DNA of 64,000 nt from an uncultured Sphaerochaeta sp. (GTDB lineage Bacteria; Spirochaetota; Spirochaetia; Sphaerochaetales; Sphaerochaetaceae). The stretch lies in contig NZ_OY781063.1 in assembly GCF_963676285.1 (NCBI RefSeq), positions 2,108,001 to 2,172,000 of the forward strand, given 5' to 3'. The position numbers and the translations under genes are program-made. Positions 1 to 8,870 of the stretch are shown piece by piece. The notes beneath the pieces were generated by a model, which was given only the letters and a program-made list of their open reading frames with translations, was not told where the DNA came from and ran no database searches. Position 1 is the stretch's first letter, and each line of letters begins with the position of its first letter.

Positions 1-1394
1 AGATCGATCAGGTTGGGTAACTCTGTTGCAAGGATGAGTAGAGGGAAAACCAAGAGAGTGGCTACCAAGAGAAGGATGAGCATGAGTCGCTGAGGGCGTT
101 CCTGATGAGGTGTAGCACCAGGTCCTTTTGGGTTATGAGTTTTGAGTTGCATCCTCTCCAGAAGGTGTGGATCGACATATAGGATAAGCAGCTCCCTGAG
201 TTTCTTATGGTTCTTTGCATGTTGCTTGATGAGTGAGAGCACCTCCTCCTGCCTCTCCTTGTTCTTGGTGGTATTGAGGAATTGGATCAATCCGCTGATA
301 TGGAGTTGATCGGCCAAGGTGGTGATCAGGTCTGAAAGCTGTGGGCTCAAAGGTCCCTCATGTGATTCCAATATATAGGAGAGTCGGTTATCCAGTACTT
401 TTGCAAGGATTGTCTTTTGCTGTGATGAAATCTGCTTTTCAAATCGCGTAAGCAACAGGAATATCAGCGATGGAGAGCGCTCGCTCATCTCTGTAAGCCC
501 TTGGACCAGATCATCATGCAACCTGGTATGATTTGAGTATGCAAGCATCTCATGAATCAGACGCTTATCCTGAAGATTGGCATATGCCTTGATTACATAG
601 GGAAGCGTATCCTGAAAGTGAGGTTCCTTGAACTCTGGAACAAGCAAGCGCTGCGGGAAATGCCGGCAAAGTGCTTTCAGTGCGGTATTGCGGACCTGTT
701 TATTGGGAGTTTGTGCTTGTTCGACCAGATATTCCTTGAGCGATTCAGTCGAATAGAGCAGGGCATACTCACAAATGAGCAGTCGCATAGCAGGACTTTT
801 TCGATTCAGCCGTTTGAGAAGATAGGGAAGCAACTGACTCTTGTATCCCAACAGGAGGGAGCGGTAGCGGCCAGCCATCCAGGAAGTGGAGTAATGGAGT
901 TTCCTGAGCATGATGGAAAGTGCTTTTTTCTCTCCTATGCGCGCCAGTGCCTGAAACAGATAGAGGATAACCACCGGGTTTTTCTCTTGTTTTAGTGCAT
1001 CAAGCAATGTTTCCTTGATCTTAGGGACCTTTGCGAAATTTCTGAGTTTTGCAGCTGCCTCGATTCTTCCTAGTGCGGAGAACCCCCCTAGTCGCTTACC
1101 TATCTTTTTCATGTAGGAGGTATCGGTCAGATGATTGAGAAATTGTAGTTCCAACGCCTCATTGAACCGTAATGCTGGAGAAAGTCGGGAGAAAAGCCTG
1201 AGCAGGTCTTTTGTCTTGAATGCTTCCAGATGAAGCGTCTCGTATTGCAATTGTTCAAGCAAGCGCTTCTCAAGCGATCGTTCTTTTCTCTCTTGTAACC
1301 CTCTTGCCAAACGAGTGGTCAAGATGGCAAGCAAGAGGAGAAGATCAAAACAGAGGACTCCAATTGTCAAGCTGATGGCTAGTGCATTAGACAA
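1..1394 (-). CDS. HEAT-repeat membrane protein, C-terminus beyond the window
   Basis: An open minus-strand frame runs from a TTG at 1394 to the window edge, about 464 codons without a stop. The TTG lies 6 bases downstream of a GGGGG stretch and directly follows the stop of the ODP-like gene, so the two are probably cotranscribed. Residues ~5-30 form a hydrophobic segment. It is followed by a basic, coiled-coil-like stretch and then ~350 residues of alternating amphipathic helices typical of HEAT/ARM-type repeats. A second hydrophobic segment lies at ~435-460, just before the edge. The repeat region may be a cytosolic scaffold in front of an unseen membrane or enzyme domain. In polysaccharide loci such proteins often precede a processive GT2 domain, but that is inference. 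Confidence is good for the frame and moderate for the repeat class; function is unknown. Confidence 0.72.
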   Translation of the reverse strand, partial: MSNALAISLTIGVLCFDLLLLLAILTTRLARGLQERKERSLEKRLLEQLQYETLHLEAFKTKDLLRLFSRLSPALRFNEALELQFLNHLTDTSYMKKIGKRLGGFSALGRIEAAAKLRNFAKVPKIKETLLDALKQEKNPVVILYLFQALARIGEKKALSIMLRKLHYSTSWMAGRYRSLLLGYKSQLLPYLLKRLNRKSPAMRLLICEYALLYSTESLKEYLVEQAQTPNKQVRNTALKALCRHFPQRLLVPEFKEPHFQDTLPYVIKAYANLQDKRLIHEMLAYSNHTRLHDDLVQGLTEMSERSPSLIFLLLTRFEKQISSQQKTILAKVLDNRLSYILESHEGPLSPQLSDLITTLADQLHISGLIQFLNTTKNKERQEEVLSLIKQHAKNHKKLRELLILYVDPHLLERMQLKTHNPKGPGATPHQERPQRLMLILLLVATLLVFPLLILATELPNLID

Positions 1395-1395
1395 C

Positions 1396-3399
1396 TCAAG
1401 CCCCCTTCTTAGCAAGTATCTCGATCAGGCCAACCAGCTCATAGAGTGCGATAGGGCGGGAGAAAAAATGCATGATGCCTAAACTCTGTGCACGCTTTAC
1501 CGTTTGCTCCTGTTTGTTCACTGACATGAGGATGAAAGGAATCTTGCCGGCAGAGGGAGTTGCCAGCAGTTGTTTTCTCAATGTGAGTCCGCTGATTTTT
1601 GGGATAAGCAACTCACAAAGAATGAGATCCACAGAGTCAGTAAGTACACTCTCCTTTGCTGCAAGACCATTGTCTGCGGTAAGCACACGAAGTGATTGCT
1701 TTTCCAGGGTGTGTTGGACCAGGTCACGGGAAAACCCAGGGTTGTCAACCAGCAGCACAGTAAATACAGCTCTACTGCTGGCAGCATTTGTTGAGCTGGA
1801 GACAACGCCTCCTCCCTGCTTCTTTGCCAAACGAACTCTGAACAGGGTTGATTGGTTCACCAGCAGAGCCATTTGTTCAGGGTCTTGGTGTAGTGCTTTC
1901 GGTATTTCTGAAGAGTGGAAAATGCCCATGGAAACATTGATGGGGACGATGAATCGATCATCTTCGTGAATCAGGTTTCTCAGCTTTGTGACGCGATCGA
2001 TGACCTCATCTTTTTCAATGGATACATAGAGAAGTGCAAATGCACTGCCTCCTATACGACAAACCTGCACCTGTGACTCTACATGTTCGATCAGAAGTGT
2101 AGCAAGCAAGCGAAGTGTCTTATCTCCTTCTATACTTCCGAAATCGAGATTGATCCGATCCAGGTTGTCAATATTCATCACACATGAGGTGATGGTCTTC
2201 TTCTGGGTGGATATTCCAGAGAGCTCCTTCTCCAGCCATGCCAGATAGAACTCCTGGTTATACAGCTTTGTGATCGGGTCACGATGCAAGTCTTCTTCAA
2301 ATTTCTTGAGCTGGGTCTGGAGAAGTTGCACTTGCCTTCTGTTCTCCTCTGTTTCTGTTTGAGAGCGGAACAGAACAGAATTCAGTGATTCAGGAAGAGG
2401 TATCCCAAATTTTTTGCATAAGAGTTCAACCATGCTGGAAATCGAGGCAAGATACTGTGTTCCTGAGCGTTGTTCTCCCAAGAAACTGAAGAATGCATTC
2501 CAAATTGAATCATCGTCGATACTACTCTTCATTATCTTTCGGAGTTTTGTGTTCACAGTGAAAGGGCTCTGCTTGAACAGCGCCCTGATTTCCTCTGCCC
2601 CATGGATGGTTATCAGGCGGGTGAGAATCTGGTCGAGCAAGCTCCTGACACCTCCCTCTTCGTCCAGGTCCTTGATGGGTATCTCCAAGAAGAGCCCGCA
2701 AGGTAATTTTTTGAGTGTAGCAATTGCTGGTTCAATCAATGCCTTTGGCAGAATAGAACCGTGTTGAGGGCAGATCATATTCAGTGGATAACTATCCAGA
2801 AGATCCATTGCAGATGCAAGGATGTCGTGGCTTGGCATGTAGACTTCGTGGAATGCAATCATACCATCCAGATAATCCTCATCAGCATAAAGATGCCAAT
2901 CAGCGGTAACAGAGCCGAACAGGTCCCCACTTACCAAGACCTGCTGCCTGGGAAGGTAGCTCATGATCGCGCCAGGAAAATGCAGGTAGGGAGTGAAGAT
3001 AATCCCTATGGATTCTCCACTCTTCATGGTATAAGAGAATTGATGGTAATTCACCAAGTAGAATGCACTATGTATACCATAGTATTGAATCAACAAGGCA
3101 GCACGTTCATGACAACAGATAACCCCGTTGAAACCTGCTTTCTCAAGCAGGGGGATGGCCATGCATAGGTCAGGGTCTTGATGACTGCAGACGATTGCCT
3201 CCAGATGTGAGAGGGGTATCAGGCTTTTCACCTTCTCGATGACAATCTCTCCATCCAAGGCTGATCCAGGATCAAACAAGACCCCAGTCTCTCCACTGAT
3301 ATAGAGATATGGGTTGCATTGCAGGTACTTGTGGGTGTTCTCTGAACCAACCCAAAAGAGATTATCTGCAATTTTCACAGGTTTGGAGAGGTCACTCAT
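1396..3399 (-). CDS. ODP-like metallo-beta-lactamase sensor with degenerate GGDEF and degenerate receiver domain
   Basis: This 667-residue protein has three domains. Residues 1-240 are a metallo-beta-lactamase fold of the flavodiiron/ODP type. Candidate metal ligands are H73, D75 and D77 (the HxExD equivalent), H140, D159 in SGDLFG and H213 in PQHG; the final His of the HxExDH motif is Leu. A coiled coil at ~345-372 leads to a GGDEF fold at ~373-530 whose signature is GGSAF, with no RxxD I-site, so cyclase activity is unlikely. Residues ~546-667 are a receiver fold with Glu596 at the phospho-Asp position and Arg648 at the conserved Lys position, hence probably unphosphorylated. No flavodoxin domain is present, which argues for sensing rather than oxygen reduction. 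The start overlaps the upstream glycosidase-like gene by 4 bases (ATGA). It probably reports oxygen or iron status to envelope polysaccharide production; this is inference. Confidence 0.85.
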   Translation of the reverse strand: MSDLSKPVKIADNLFWVGSENTHKYLQCNPYLYISGETGVLFDPGSALDGEIVIEKVKSLIPLSHLEAIVCSHQDPDLCMAIPLLEKAGFNGVICCHERAALLIQYYGIHSAFYLVNYHQFSYTMKSGESIGIIFTPYLHFPGAIMSYLPRQQVLVSGDLFGSVTADWHLYADEDYLDGMIAFHEVYMPSHDILASAMDLLDSYPLNMICPQHGSILPKALIEPAIATLKKLPCGLFLEIPIKDLDEEGGVRSLLDQILTRLITIHGAEEIRALFKQSPFTVNTKLRKIMKSSIDDDSIWNAFFSFLGEQRSGTQYLASISSMVELLCKKFGIPLPESLNSVLFRSQTETEENRRQVQLLQTQLKKFEEDLHRDPITKLYNQEFYLAWLEKELSGISTQKKTITSCVMNIDNLDRINLDFGSIEGDKTLRLLATLLIEHVESQVQVCRIGGSAFALLYVSIEKDEVIDRVTKLRNLIHEDDRFIVPINVSMGIFHSSEIPKALHQDPEQMALLVNQSTLFRVRLAKKQGGGVVSSSTNAASSRAVFTVLLVDNPGFSRDLVQHTLEKQSLRVLTADNGLAAKESVLTDSVDLILCELLIPKISGLTLRKQLLATPSAGKIPFILMSVNKQEQTVKRAQSLGIMHFFSRPIALYELVGLIEILAKKGA

Positions 3400-6300
3400 T
3401 GTTCGCTCCTCTTTTCGTGGAAATACGTCTGTAGTATTTCATAACTTTGCTTCAATCGTTGTTGGTACACCGGTTGGTTCCAAGGATTCCAAGTGAATGA
3501 AATACCGGGGATGCTGTCACTCATCATTCCACTATCTTTTTCTATGACCAAGACGCTGAGCACCAGACCGTCGGTTGCTGAAGTGGTTATTACATCCCTG
3601 AGTGGGTCGCTGTAGTAGACTCGCTCATCGTCCAATACTTGCAGAGAAGAAGGGTCGCTGATATTGATCCGTGTCCACGGGATTCTCACGGTAAGCATAT
3701 TGCCTTCTTTGTGCCAATGGTTGGTTGATCCTAGAAGGTTCCCATACCGTAAATGGCTTGCGTCCTCATAGTGGGGTTCAATGATGGTCCCATCCTCAAG
3801 TGCTCGCTTCTTATTGATCAATTTTACCAACGGGGTGAACTGCCCATCTCTGGTGAGCCCAGGAGAGGTGGAGAAGTTGTAGCGGGTATAGTTTGCTTCA
3901 TCCAAGGCAAGAAGCTGGGAGTCCTCTTCTGAGTTAATCATCACAACGTATTCCATTCCAGACGATGCCTCATAGGGGAGGTCTGGGGTATATCTGAGCT
4001 CACCTCTATTGCGATAGAGGGTATCAATTCCAATAATCAGTTGTTCCTTTTCAAGATTTAGAGGCCGCAAAAAAGTGAAGTCAAACCAAAGGAAGGAGGC
4101 ATCAGCGCGTACTTCCATGGTTTTGATAAGATCCTGTGTTCCCGTAACTACCATGCTCCGTTTGGGTTTCACTGCCTCATATGCCAGGATTCCATAGTTC
4201 TGCTCGGGATCTACCGCATTATGCCAGAGTATCTGACGGTCATAGGGAATCATATACGGCTCGGTGGTCCACGTCTTTTTTGCCCACTCATCCATCCATG
4301 CGAAGATAATTCCCCCGCTATAGCCCTCTCTCTCCATTGCTTCAAACATGCGGATGATCATCTCCCCTTGGTCCTGTTCGCTTAGTCCCCCATGATGGTA
4401 GCCATCTGGGCTGTAATGGGCATTGCCCATACCTGTAGCTATGCCGAATTCTGCAACCACTGCTGGATATCTCTGGTGCCCCTCCATGAATGATTTCAGG
4501 TATCCCCCATAGCGAAAGCGGCCCTCTTCATCTTCATATGCATTGTATGAAGGGTCATTGTTCATGAAGTCTGGATAGTTGGGGTAGATATGGTACGAGC
4601 CGAAGAGCCCTGTCTTGTTCTTCTCACCCAATACCAGATTGTTGATATCCACCGTGGTCCGATCATTGTATTCATTCTTTTTCACCCCGAATTCATCCCT
4701 TTCCGATTCATGGGTGAGATAGTCCAGGGTAGGCCAGTTGACGACGGACACAGGATGTTGCCAGCCGTAGGTTACCTCCTCGTATTCAAGGAGGTAATCA
4801 CAACTCTGGGCCAGCCAGGACTCCGTGGGTGTGGCATCTTCGGTTGTACTGATGTAGGAACCGATGAAACGATATCCTTCGTGCTGGTGGTCGGTCTCTT
4901 CCACCTCATGTGGCTCAAGCTCACGACCTACCAGATATCCAATGACATATGAGGAAATATCCTTGTCATAGGTGCCGTATGCCCTGCCTCTGCGTTCACT
5001 GATGTCAGCATTACCGTGGACGGCATCAACCACATTTCTGATCTCCTCTTCAAATGCTTGTTGATAGGCTTCCCGTAGATAATCATGCCCAGGAGGCTCC
5101 TCTTCCGGCCACACTTCCTGCATCAGATAGATAGGCATATCTGGATGGAGCCTGTTGTACAGTGAGAATGCATCATAGAATTCTGGATCGAGCAAGGTAT
5201 AGATCCGCAGTGTATTGATTCCCAGCTCCCCCATCTGGATCAGATATCGATAATACAGGCTCTTGTCCTTGGGGAATTCAGTGAACCATTTGCCCGGGGT
5301 GGCTGTACCTAGGTTCATCCCATAGACAAAGAAGGGCTGCCAATTTCCATTGTTGTAAAGAAGCAGCTCTTTGGAGGTTGCTCTTGCCATAACTTCTGTC
5401 TGGTCAATGGTAGTAGTGTCTTGCCTCAATTGCGGTATCTGAAATGCCTTTCGCTCTTCTGCTTCCTGGAAGATGGAGGAAAGCAGGGGTAGGTAGTGTT
5501 TCCAGTAGAAGAGCTCATCCTCCTTGGCTGTTCTTTCCATGAACCACTGCATGCCTTTCAACTGGGAGAAGCGAAGTTTTCTGCTACTATAAGCCCAGTT
5601 CCCACTGAAATAATATGCCCTGTGATTTGCAGTCTCCTTCAGCTGGATTGCAGGAAACGAATCCTCCAGTCCATAGGATCGAAGCAAGGCTTTCCCCTCT
5701 TCTGTAAGGTCGAGTGTATAGGTTGCGAGGACCTCAGTTCCTTCCAGCGGCTCGGTTATGTCAAATACCATTTCGTAGGAAATCGAGCCGGAAAGACCCA
5801 ATGTCCTTATCCCGTCCTCTGTATAGGTGAATTGCATCTCCTCTGGCCCCAGCAACTGTTTGCTGGGCAGTACGATCACCTCATCATGGATGTTGTAGAG
5901 GATGATTCCACTCCCTGAATAGTCCCAGGCATCAGCATGCATCTCACGGATCCAGGAGGGGGTTTCCCCCTTACTGGAGAGGTCATGCACGTACATACCG
6001 GTCCAGCCAGTCCATCTTGTTCCCAGTAGTTCATACATCTGTGCTTGTACATAGGACGGGGTGGGGGTTGCAAAGGTGTTGTATTCTGCTATGACAGTGC
6101 TGCTCTCTTCCCTGTTCAGGAACGTTCTGATCTCTTTCGCATCCTGGTCACTGGATCCTCCCCATATGAGGTTGCTCTCCCCTTGGGGCTGTTCAGTCCG
6201 GCTGAACCCTTCCCCGGACTTGTAGATGCCATAGGTATCGGTAATGTAGAGAAGATCGGTTCGTGGATCCAATCCTGTAAGGTCTACAACCGGTTGTTCG

Positions 6301-6632
6301 CGATCTGGATGATAGCCAAGATAACGCTCTTGTGCATCGAAAATGGTTCCCTCACTGGTGGGATATGAGTGATGGGTAAGAAACCAAGCAAGACCTTCAT
6401 GCTGGAGTGCTGGCTTTTGAGGTACTGTTTTATCATATACAGAAACAACCAGTTCTTTCGTAGGTTGTGTACGGTGAAGGAAATAGGGGAGGGCAAGCAA
6501 AAATAGGAGGAGGGCAAGTATTGCCATCAGTACCCATGGGTTTGCCTTTCCTGGTTTCCTTCGTTTTTTTCTTGGTTTCATCAGTGTCAGTATACGCTCA
6601 GGTATGGGTAAACAAAAGGGAAAGTTCTCCAT
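3396..6632 (-). CDS. membrane-anchored glycoside-hydrolase-like protein (TIM-barrel, clan GH-A-like)
   Basis: A protein of about 1078 residues. A very basic N-terminus (KPRKKRRKPGK) precedes one hydrophobic helix at ~34-52, so most of the chain lies outside the cytoplasmic membrane. The middle (~400-850) reads as a (beta/alpha)8 glycosidase barrel: a GMNLG strand, GINTLRIY, GRELEPHEV (possible acid/base Glu), VVAEFGIATG (possible nucleophile Glu) and GGIIFAWMDEW. Beta-rich segments flank it. The family is not certain. The ATG at 6632 was chosen because AGGGG sits 4 bases upstream and a promoter lies just beyond it; an ATG at 6581 is an alternative but has no ribosome-binding site. It is the first gene of the minus-strand operon with the ODP sensor and HEAT protein. 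It may trim or process an exported polysaccharide. Confidence 0.75.
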   Translation of the reverse strand: MENFPFCLPIPERILTLMKPRKKRRKPGKANPWVLMAILALLLFLLALPYFLHRTQPTKELVVSVYDKTVPQKPALQHEGLAWFLTHHSYPTSEGTIFDAQERYLGYHPDREQPVVDLTGLDPRTDLLYITDTYGIYKSGEGFSRTEQPQGESNLIWGGSSDQDAKEIRTFLNREESSTVIAEYNTFATPTPSYVQAQMYELLGTRWTGWTGMYVHDLSSKGETPSWIREMHADAWDYSGSGIILYNIHDEVIVLPSKQLLGPEEMQFTYTEDGIRTLGLSGSISYEMVFDITEPLEGTEVLATYTLDLTEEGKALLRSYGLEDSFPAIQLKETANHRAYYFSGNWAYSSRKLRFSQLKGMQWFMERTAKEDELFYWKHYLPLLSSIFQEAEERKAFQIPQLRQDTTTIDQTEVMARATSKELLLYNNGNWQPFFVYGMNLGTATPGKWFTEFPKDKSLYYRYLIQMGELGINTLRIYTLLDPEFYDAFSLYNRLHPDMPIYLMQEVWPEEEPPGHDYLREAYQQAFEEEIRNVVDAVHGNADISERRGRAYGTYDKDISSYVIGYLVGRELEPHEVEETDHQHEGYRFIGSYISTTEDATPTESWLAQSCDYLLEYEEVTYGWQHPVSVVNWPTLDYLTHESERDEFGVKKNEYNDRTTVDINNLVLGEKNKTGLFGSYHIYPNYPDFMNNDPSYNAYEDEEGRFRYGGYLKSFMEGHQRYPAVVAEFGIATGMGNAHYSPDGYHHGGLSEQDQGEMIIRMFEAMEREGYSGGIIFAWMDEWAKKTWTTEPYMIPYDRQILWHNAVDPEQNYGILAYEAVKPKRSMVVTGTQDLIKTMEVRADASFLWFDFTFLRPLNLEKEQLIIGIDTLYRNRGELRYTPDLPYEASSGMEYVVMINSEEDSQLLALDEANYTRYNFSTSPGLTRDGQFTPLVKLINKKRALEDGTIIEPHYEDASHLRYGNLLGSTNHWHKEGNMLTVRIPWTRINISDPSSLQVLDDERVYYSDPLRDVITTSATDGLVLSVLVIEKDSGMMSDSIPGISFTWNPWNQPVYQQRLKQSYEILQTYFHEKRSEQ

Positions 6633-6664
6633 TATGCCCCTGGTAGCCGATGCCACGTTCTCTG

Positions 6665-6694
6665 AGTATATTTTTTCTGAAAGCGAGGAGCCAA
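6665..6694 (-). promoter_or_regulatory. predicted sigma-70 promoter for the 6632 minus-strand operon
   Basis: On the minus strand TTGGCT (6689-6694) is followed by 18 bases and TATACT (6665-6670). The predicted start point is ~26 bases upstream of the ATG at 6632. The element overlaps the ribosome-binding site and start of the divergent osmC gene, so the two transcription units may interfere. Confidence 0.5.
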
Positions 6695-6696
6695 TT

Positions 6697-7131
6697 ATGA
6701 GCGATAGTCATACCTATACCACCCACGTTGAGTGGACCAAAGAGAGACGGGCAGCTCTCTCATCCCCTGCCTTGCCCACCATTGAAGTTGCAACACCTGC
6801 CAATTTCCCTGGAGGCCATGAAGGTATATGGTCCCCTGAGCATCTCTACACCGCTGCTGCAGAGATCTGCTTGATGACCACCTTTCTCTCTCTTGCAGAG
6901 AAAACCAAGCTTGTCTTCAAGAGTTATAAGAGTGAAGCTTCTGGGACCTTGGAGAAAGCCGAGAAGGGTTTTCTCATGACCCGTATCAATATTAAGCCAA
7001 CGGTGGTCATTGCTGATGAAAAGCTTAAAGAGAAGACTCTCACTTTGCTTGAGAAAGCGGAGAAGTACTGCCTCATCTCCAATTCGATGAAAACAGAAGT
7101 AACCATTGAACCGAATGTCTTGGTAAAGTAA
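6697..7131 (+). CDS. OsmC/Ohr family peroxide-handling protein
   Basis: A 144-residue protein of the usual family length. OsmC-family proteins reduce organic and lipid hydroperoxides with two conserved cysteines. Both candidates are visible, one in the central helix (AAAEICLMTTF) and one near the C-terminus (KYCLISNS), as is the conserved stretch GIWSPEHLYTAA. The ATG at 6697 was chosen because GAGGAG stands 7 bases upstream and the alignable domain begins with THVEW a few residues later; in-frame codons further upstream have no ribosome-binding site. The gene diverges from the glycosidase operon and ends ~70 bases before the ABC exporter genes. An oxidative-stress role fits the catalase elsewhere in the window, but the exact substrate is unknown. 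Confidence 0.85.
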   Translation: MSDSHTYTTHVEWTKERRAALSSPALPTIEVATPANFPGGHEGIWSPEHLYTAAAEICLMTTFLSLAEKTKLVFKSYKSEASGTLEKAEKGFLMTRINIKPTVVIADEKLKEKTLTLLEKAEKYCLISNSMKTEVTIEPNVLVK

Positions 7132-7138
7132 TACGTAT

Positions 7139-7183
7139 TGTGACATTTGTCACTGAACAGTAAGCGCCTCCTACCTGTATACT
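7139..7183 (+). promoter_or_regulatory. promoter with Crp/Fnr-like palindrome ahead of the ABC exporter operon
   Basis: TGTGA-N6-TCACT occupies 7139-7154 and contains the near-perfect palindrome GTGACA-TT-TGTCAC. TGAACA (7154-7159), 18 bases and TATACT (7178-7183) form a plausible promoter. The palindrome is centred ~43 bases before the expected start point, a class-II activator-like position. The binding protein is unknown; a Crp/Fnr-family factor is inferred from the half-sites only. Confidence 0.5.
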
Positions 7184-7203
7184 CGAGCAAGAGGTATAAA
7201 ATT

Positions 7204-8142
7204 ATGCTGTTACAGGTTGATGAAGTCATTAAACGGTTCGGGTCTACCCTTGCCTTGGATTGTTGTTCCATGCAGGTGGAAGAGGGTGAGGTCGTTGGCC
7301 TGCTTGGACCCAATGGAGCGGGGAAAACTACGTGCATCCGCTCCATCATCGGGCTGATTCCCATTGATGAGGGATCAATTACGGTTTTCTCACAAAAACA
7401 AGACGGGAAAAACCGGGAAATCCGGCGCAATATCGGGTATGTTACCCAGGAAATTACCATTTATGAGCAGATGAGTGGCAGAGATAATCTCGCCTTTTTC
7501 GCGTCACTCTATGGGATGGATAAGCAATCCATTGCAAGACGTATTGAAGAGGTAGCCCAGGTAATCGGACTGGAAGGCCGGCTTGATGACAAACCCAAGC
7601 ACTATAGTGGTGGAATGAAGCGTAGGCTCAATATTGGTTGTGCCTTGATGCACCGTCCAAGCCTGATCATCATGGATGAACCGACAGTTGGCATCGATCC
7701 CCAGTCACGTTCTTTCATTCTCAGCTTTGTCAAACAACTTGCCAGGGAAGGCAGCACCATTATTTACACCTCGCACTATATTGAGGAAGTGGAAGCGGTA
7801 GCCTCACGTATCTACATCATGGACAGTGGTCATATGATCGCACAAGGTACGCTCCCCGAGTTAATCGCCCGGATCCAGGGAGATCACTTCATAGAGATAG
7901 AGGTCCGAATTGCAAGCGAGGAGAAGAAACAGCAGCTCTTACGTCTGCCTGATGTAAAAGAGGTAGCTCTGGAGGGAACTCGCTACAGGATAGTAGTGCC
8001 AGGTGGTATTCCTGTACTGGACAAGGTTGTCATGATCCTCAGTGAACAGGGCTTGGTGAGGATAAACACCAAGCAACCCAATCTTGAGGATGTCTTCTTG
8101 ACGCTTACAGGCAAGCAACTTCGTGATGAGGTCCAGTCATGA
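7204..8142 (+). CDS. ABC transporter ATP-binding protein (DrrA/CcmA-like exporter)
   Basis: A 312-residue ATPase that energises export through the two following ABC-2 permeases. All nucleotide-binding motifs are present: Walker A GPNGAGKTT, signature YSGGMKRR, Walker B LIIMDEPTVGID and the switch His in TSHYIEEVEA. A ~80-residue C-terminal extension is typical of drug/lipid exporters of the DrrA type. The ATG at 7204 is preceded by AGAGG at 9 bases; the in-frame ATG-like codon at 7147 lies upstream of the predicted transcription start. The stop overlaps the next start (ATGA). The substrate cannot be read from sequence; a paired two-component system in the same operon suggests response to an envelope-active compound. 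Confidence 0.92.
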   Translation: MLLQVDEVIKRFGSTLALDCCSMQVEEGEVVGLLGPNGAGKTTCIRSIIGLIPIDEGSITVFSQKQDGKNREIRRNIGYVTQEITIYEQMSGRDNLAFFASLYGMDKQSIARRIEEVAQVIGLEGRLDDKPKHYSGGMKRRLNIGCALMHRPSLIIMDEPTVGIDPQSRSFILSFVKQLAREGSTIIYTSHYIEEVEAVASRIYIMDSGHMIAQGTLPELIARIQGDHFIEIEVRIASEEKKQQLLRLPDVKEVALEGTRYRIVVPGGIPVLDKVVMILSEQGLVRINTKQPNLEDVFLTLTGKQLRDEVQS

Positions 8143-8870
8143 TTGCCTTCCAATTGAAGCGCAGCAGCAGAGATCTTGTAGGACATGCCGTCCTGATTCT
8201 CTTCCCCCTGATTCTGATTTTCTTTTTCGACTACCTCTATAAGAACATCAGCATCGAGACCGGGATGGGAATGGGAGGACAGTCGCGTATAACGGCATTG
8301 GCAATTGGGTTTGCCTTGACCTTCCAGATTTATGGATCTGCGATCAGTTTTGAAACACTGGCTGAGGATCTCTACTCTCCGATGCATGACAGGATCTTCT
8401 CTTCCCCAGTCGAGATACGGTCCATCATACTCTCCATCCTTGTCAGCTCCACAGTACTGAGTTTCCTGCAGACTTCCATCCTGCTTGTATTTTCCAGCAT
8501 CATCCTTGGGGCTTCATTTCCCTCTCTTCCCTTGGTTTTACTGGTTTTATTGGTCTCTGTGGTCTTCAACCAACTTCTTGGAACGGTACTTTTGTTGCTT
8601 ACCGGTGGGGTCAAGACTGCGAATATGGTTACCACCATCTATGGCTCGATTGTACCCATGACTGTTGGGCTCTATTTCCCACTTCCGCAGACGGAGTTCT
8701 TCCGTATCCTCCGGTTATATGGAACCCCGATGGGCCTGGCAAATACTGCAAGTTTAGCAGTTATGGAGGGGCAGCATAGGCTCTTTCTTATCTGCTTCGC
8801 TGTATTGGTTACCCTGATTGTTTTATTGTTTTTCTGCCTCAGACCCTTGGTAAGGAGGATAAGCAGATGA
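8139..8870 (+). CDS. ABC-2 type transporter permease
   Basis: 243 residues with about six hydrophobic segments (for example ~15-33, ~50-68, ~105-125, ~135-155, ~165-185, ~215-237) and the ABC-2 pattern in which the loop after the second helix reads FETLAEDLYSPMHDRIFSSP. It is the first of two consecutive half-size permeases, and its start overlaps the ATPase stop by 4 bases. It probably dimerises with the next gene product to form the export channel. Substrate unknown. Confidence 0.88.
   Translation: MIAFQLKRSSRDLVGHAVLILFPLILIFFFDYLYKNISIETGMGMGGQSRITALAIGFALTFQIYGSAISFETLAEDLYSPMHDRIFSSPVEIRSIILSILVSSTVLSFLQTSILLVFSSIILGASFPSLPLVLLVLLVSVVFNQLLGTVLLLLTGGVKTANMVTTIYGSIVPMTVGLYFPLPQTEFFRILRLYGTPMGLANTASLAVMEGQHRLFLICFAVLVTLIVLLFFCLRPLVRRISR

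Noticed and set aside
552..995. 147-codon plus-strand frame near the left edge
   Set aside because: Antisense to the continuous HEAT-repeat frame that runs from 1394 to the edge.
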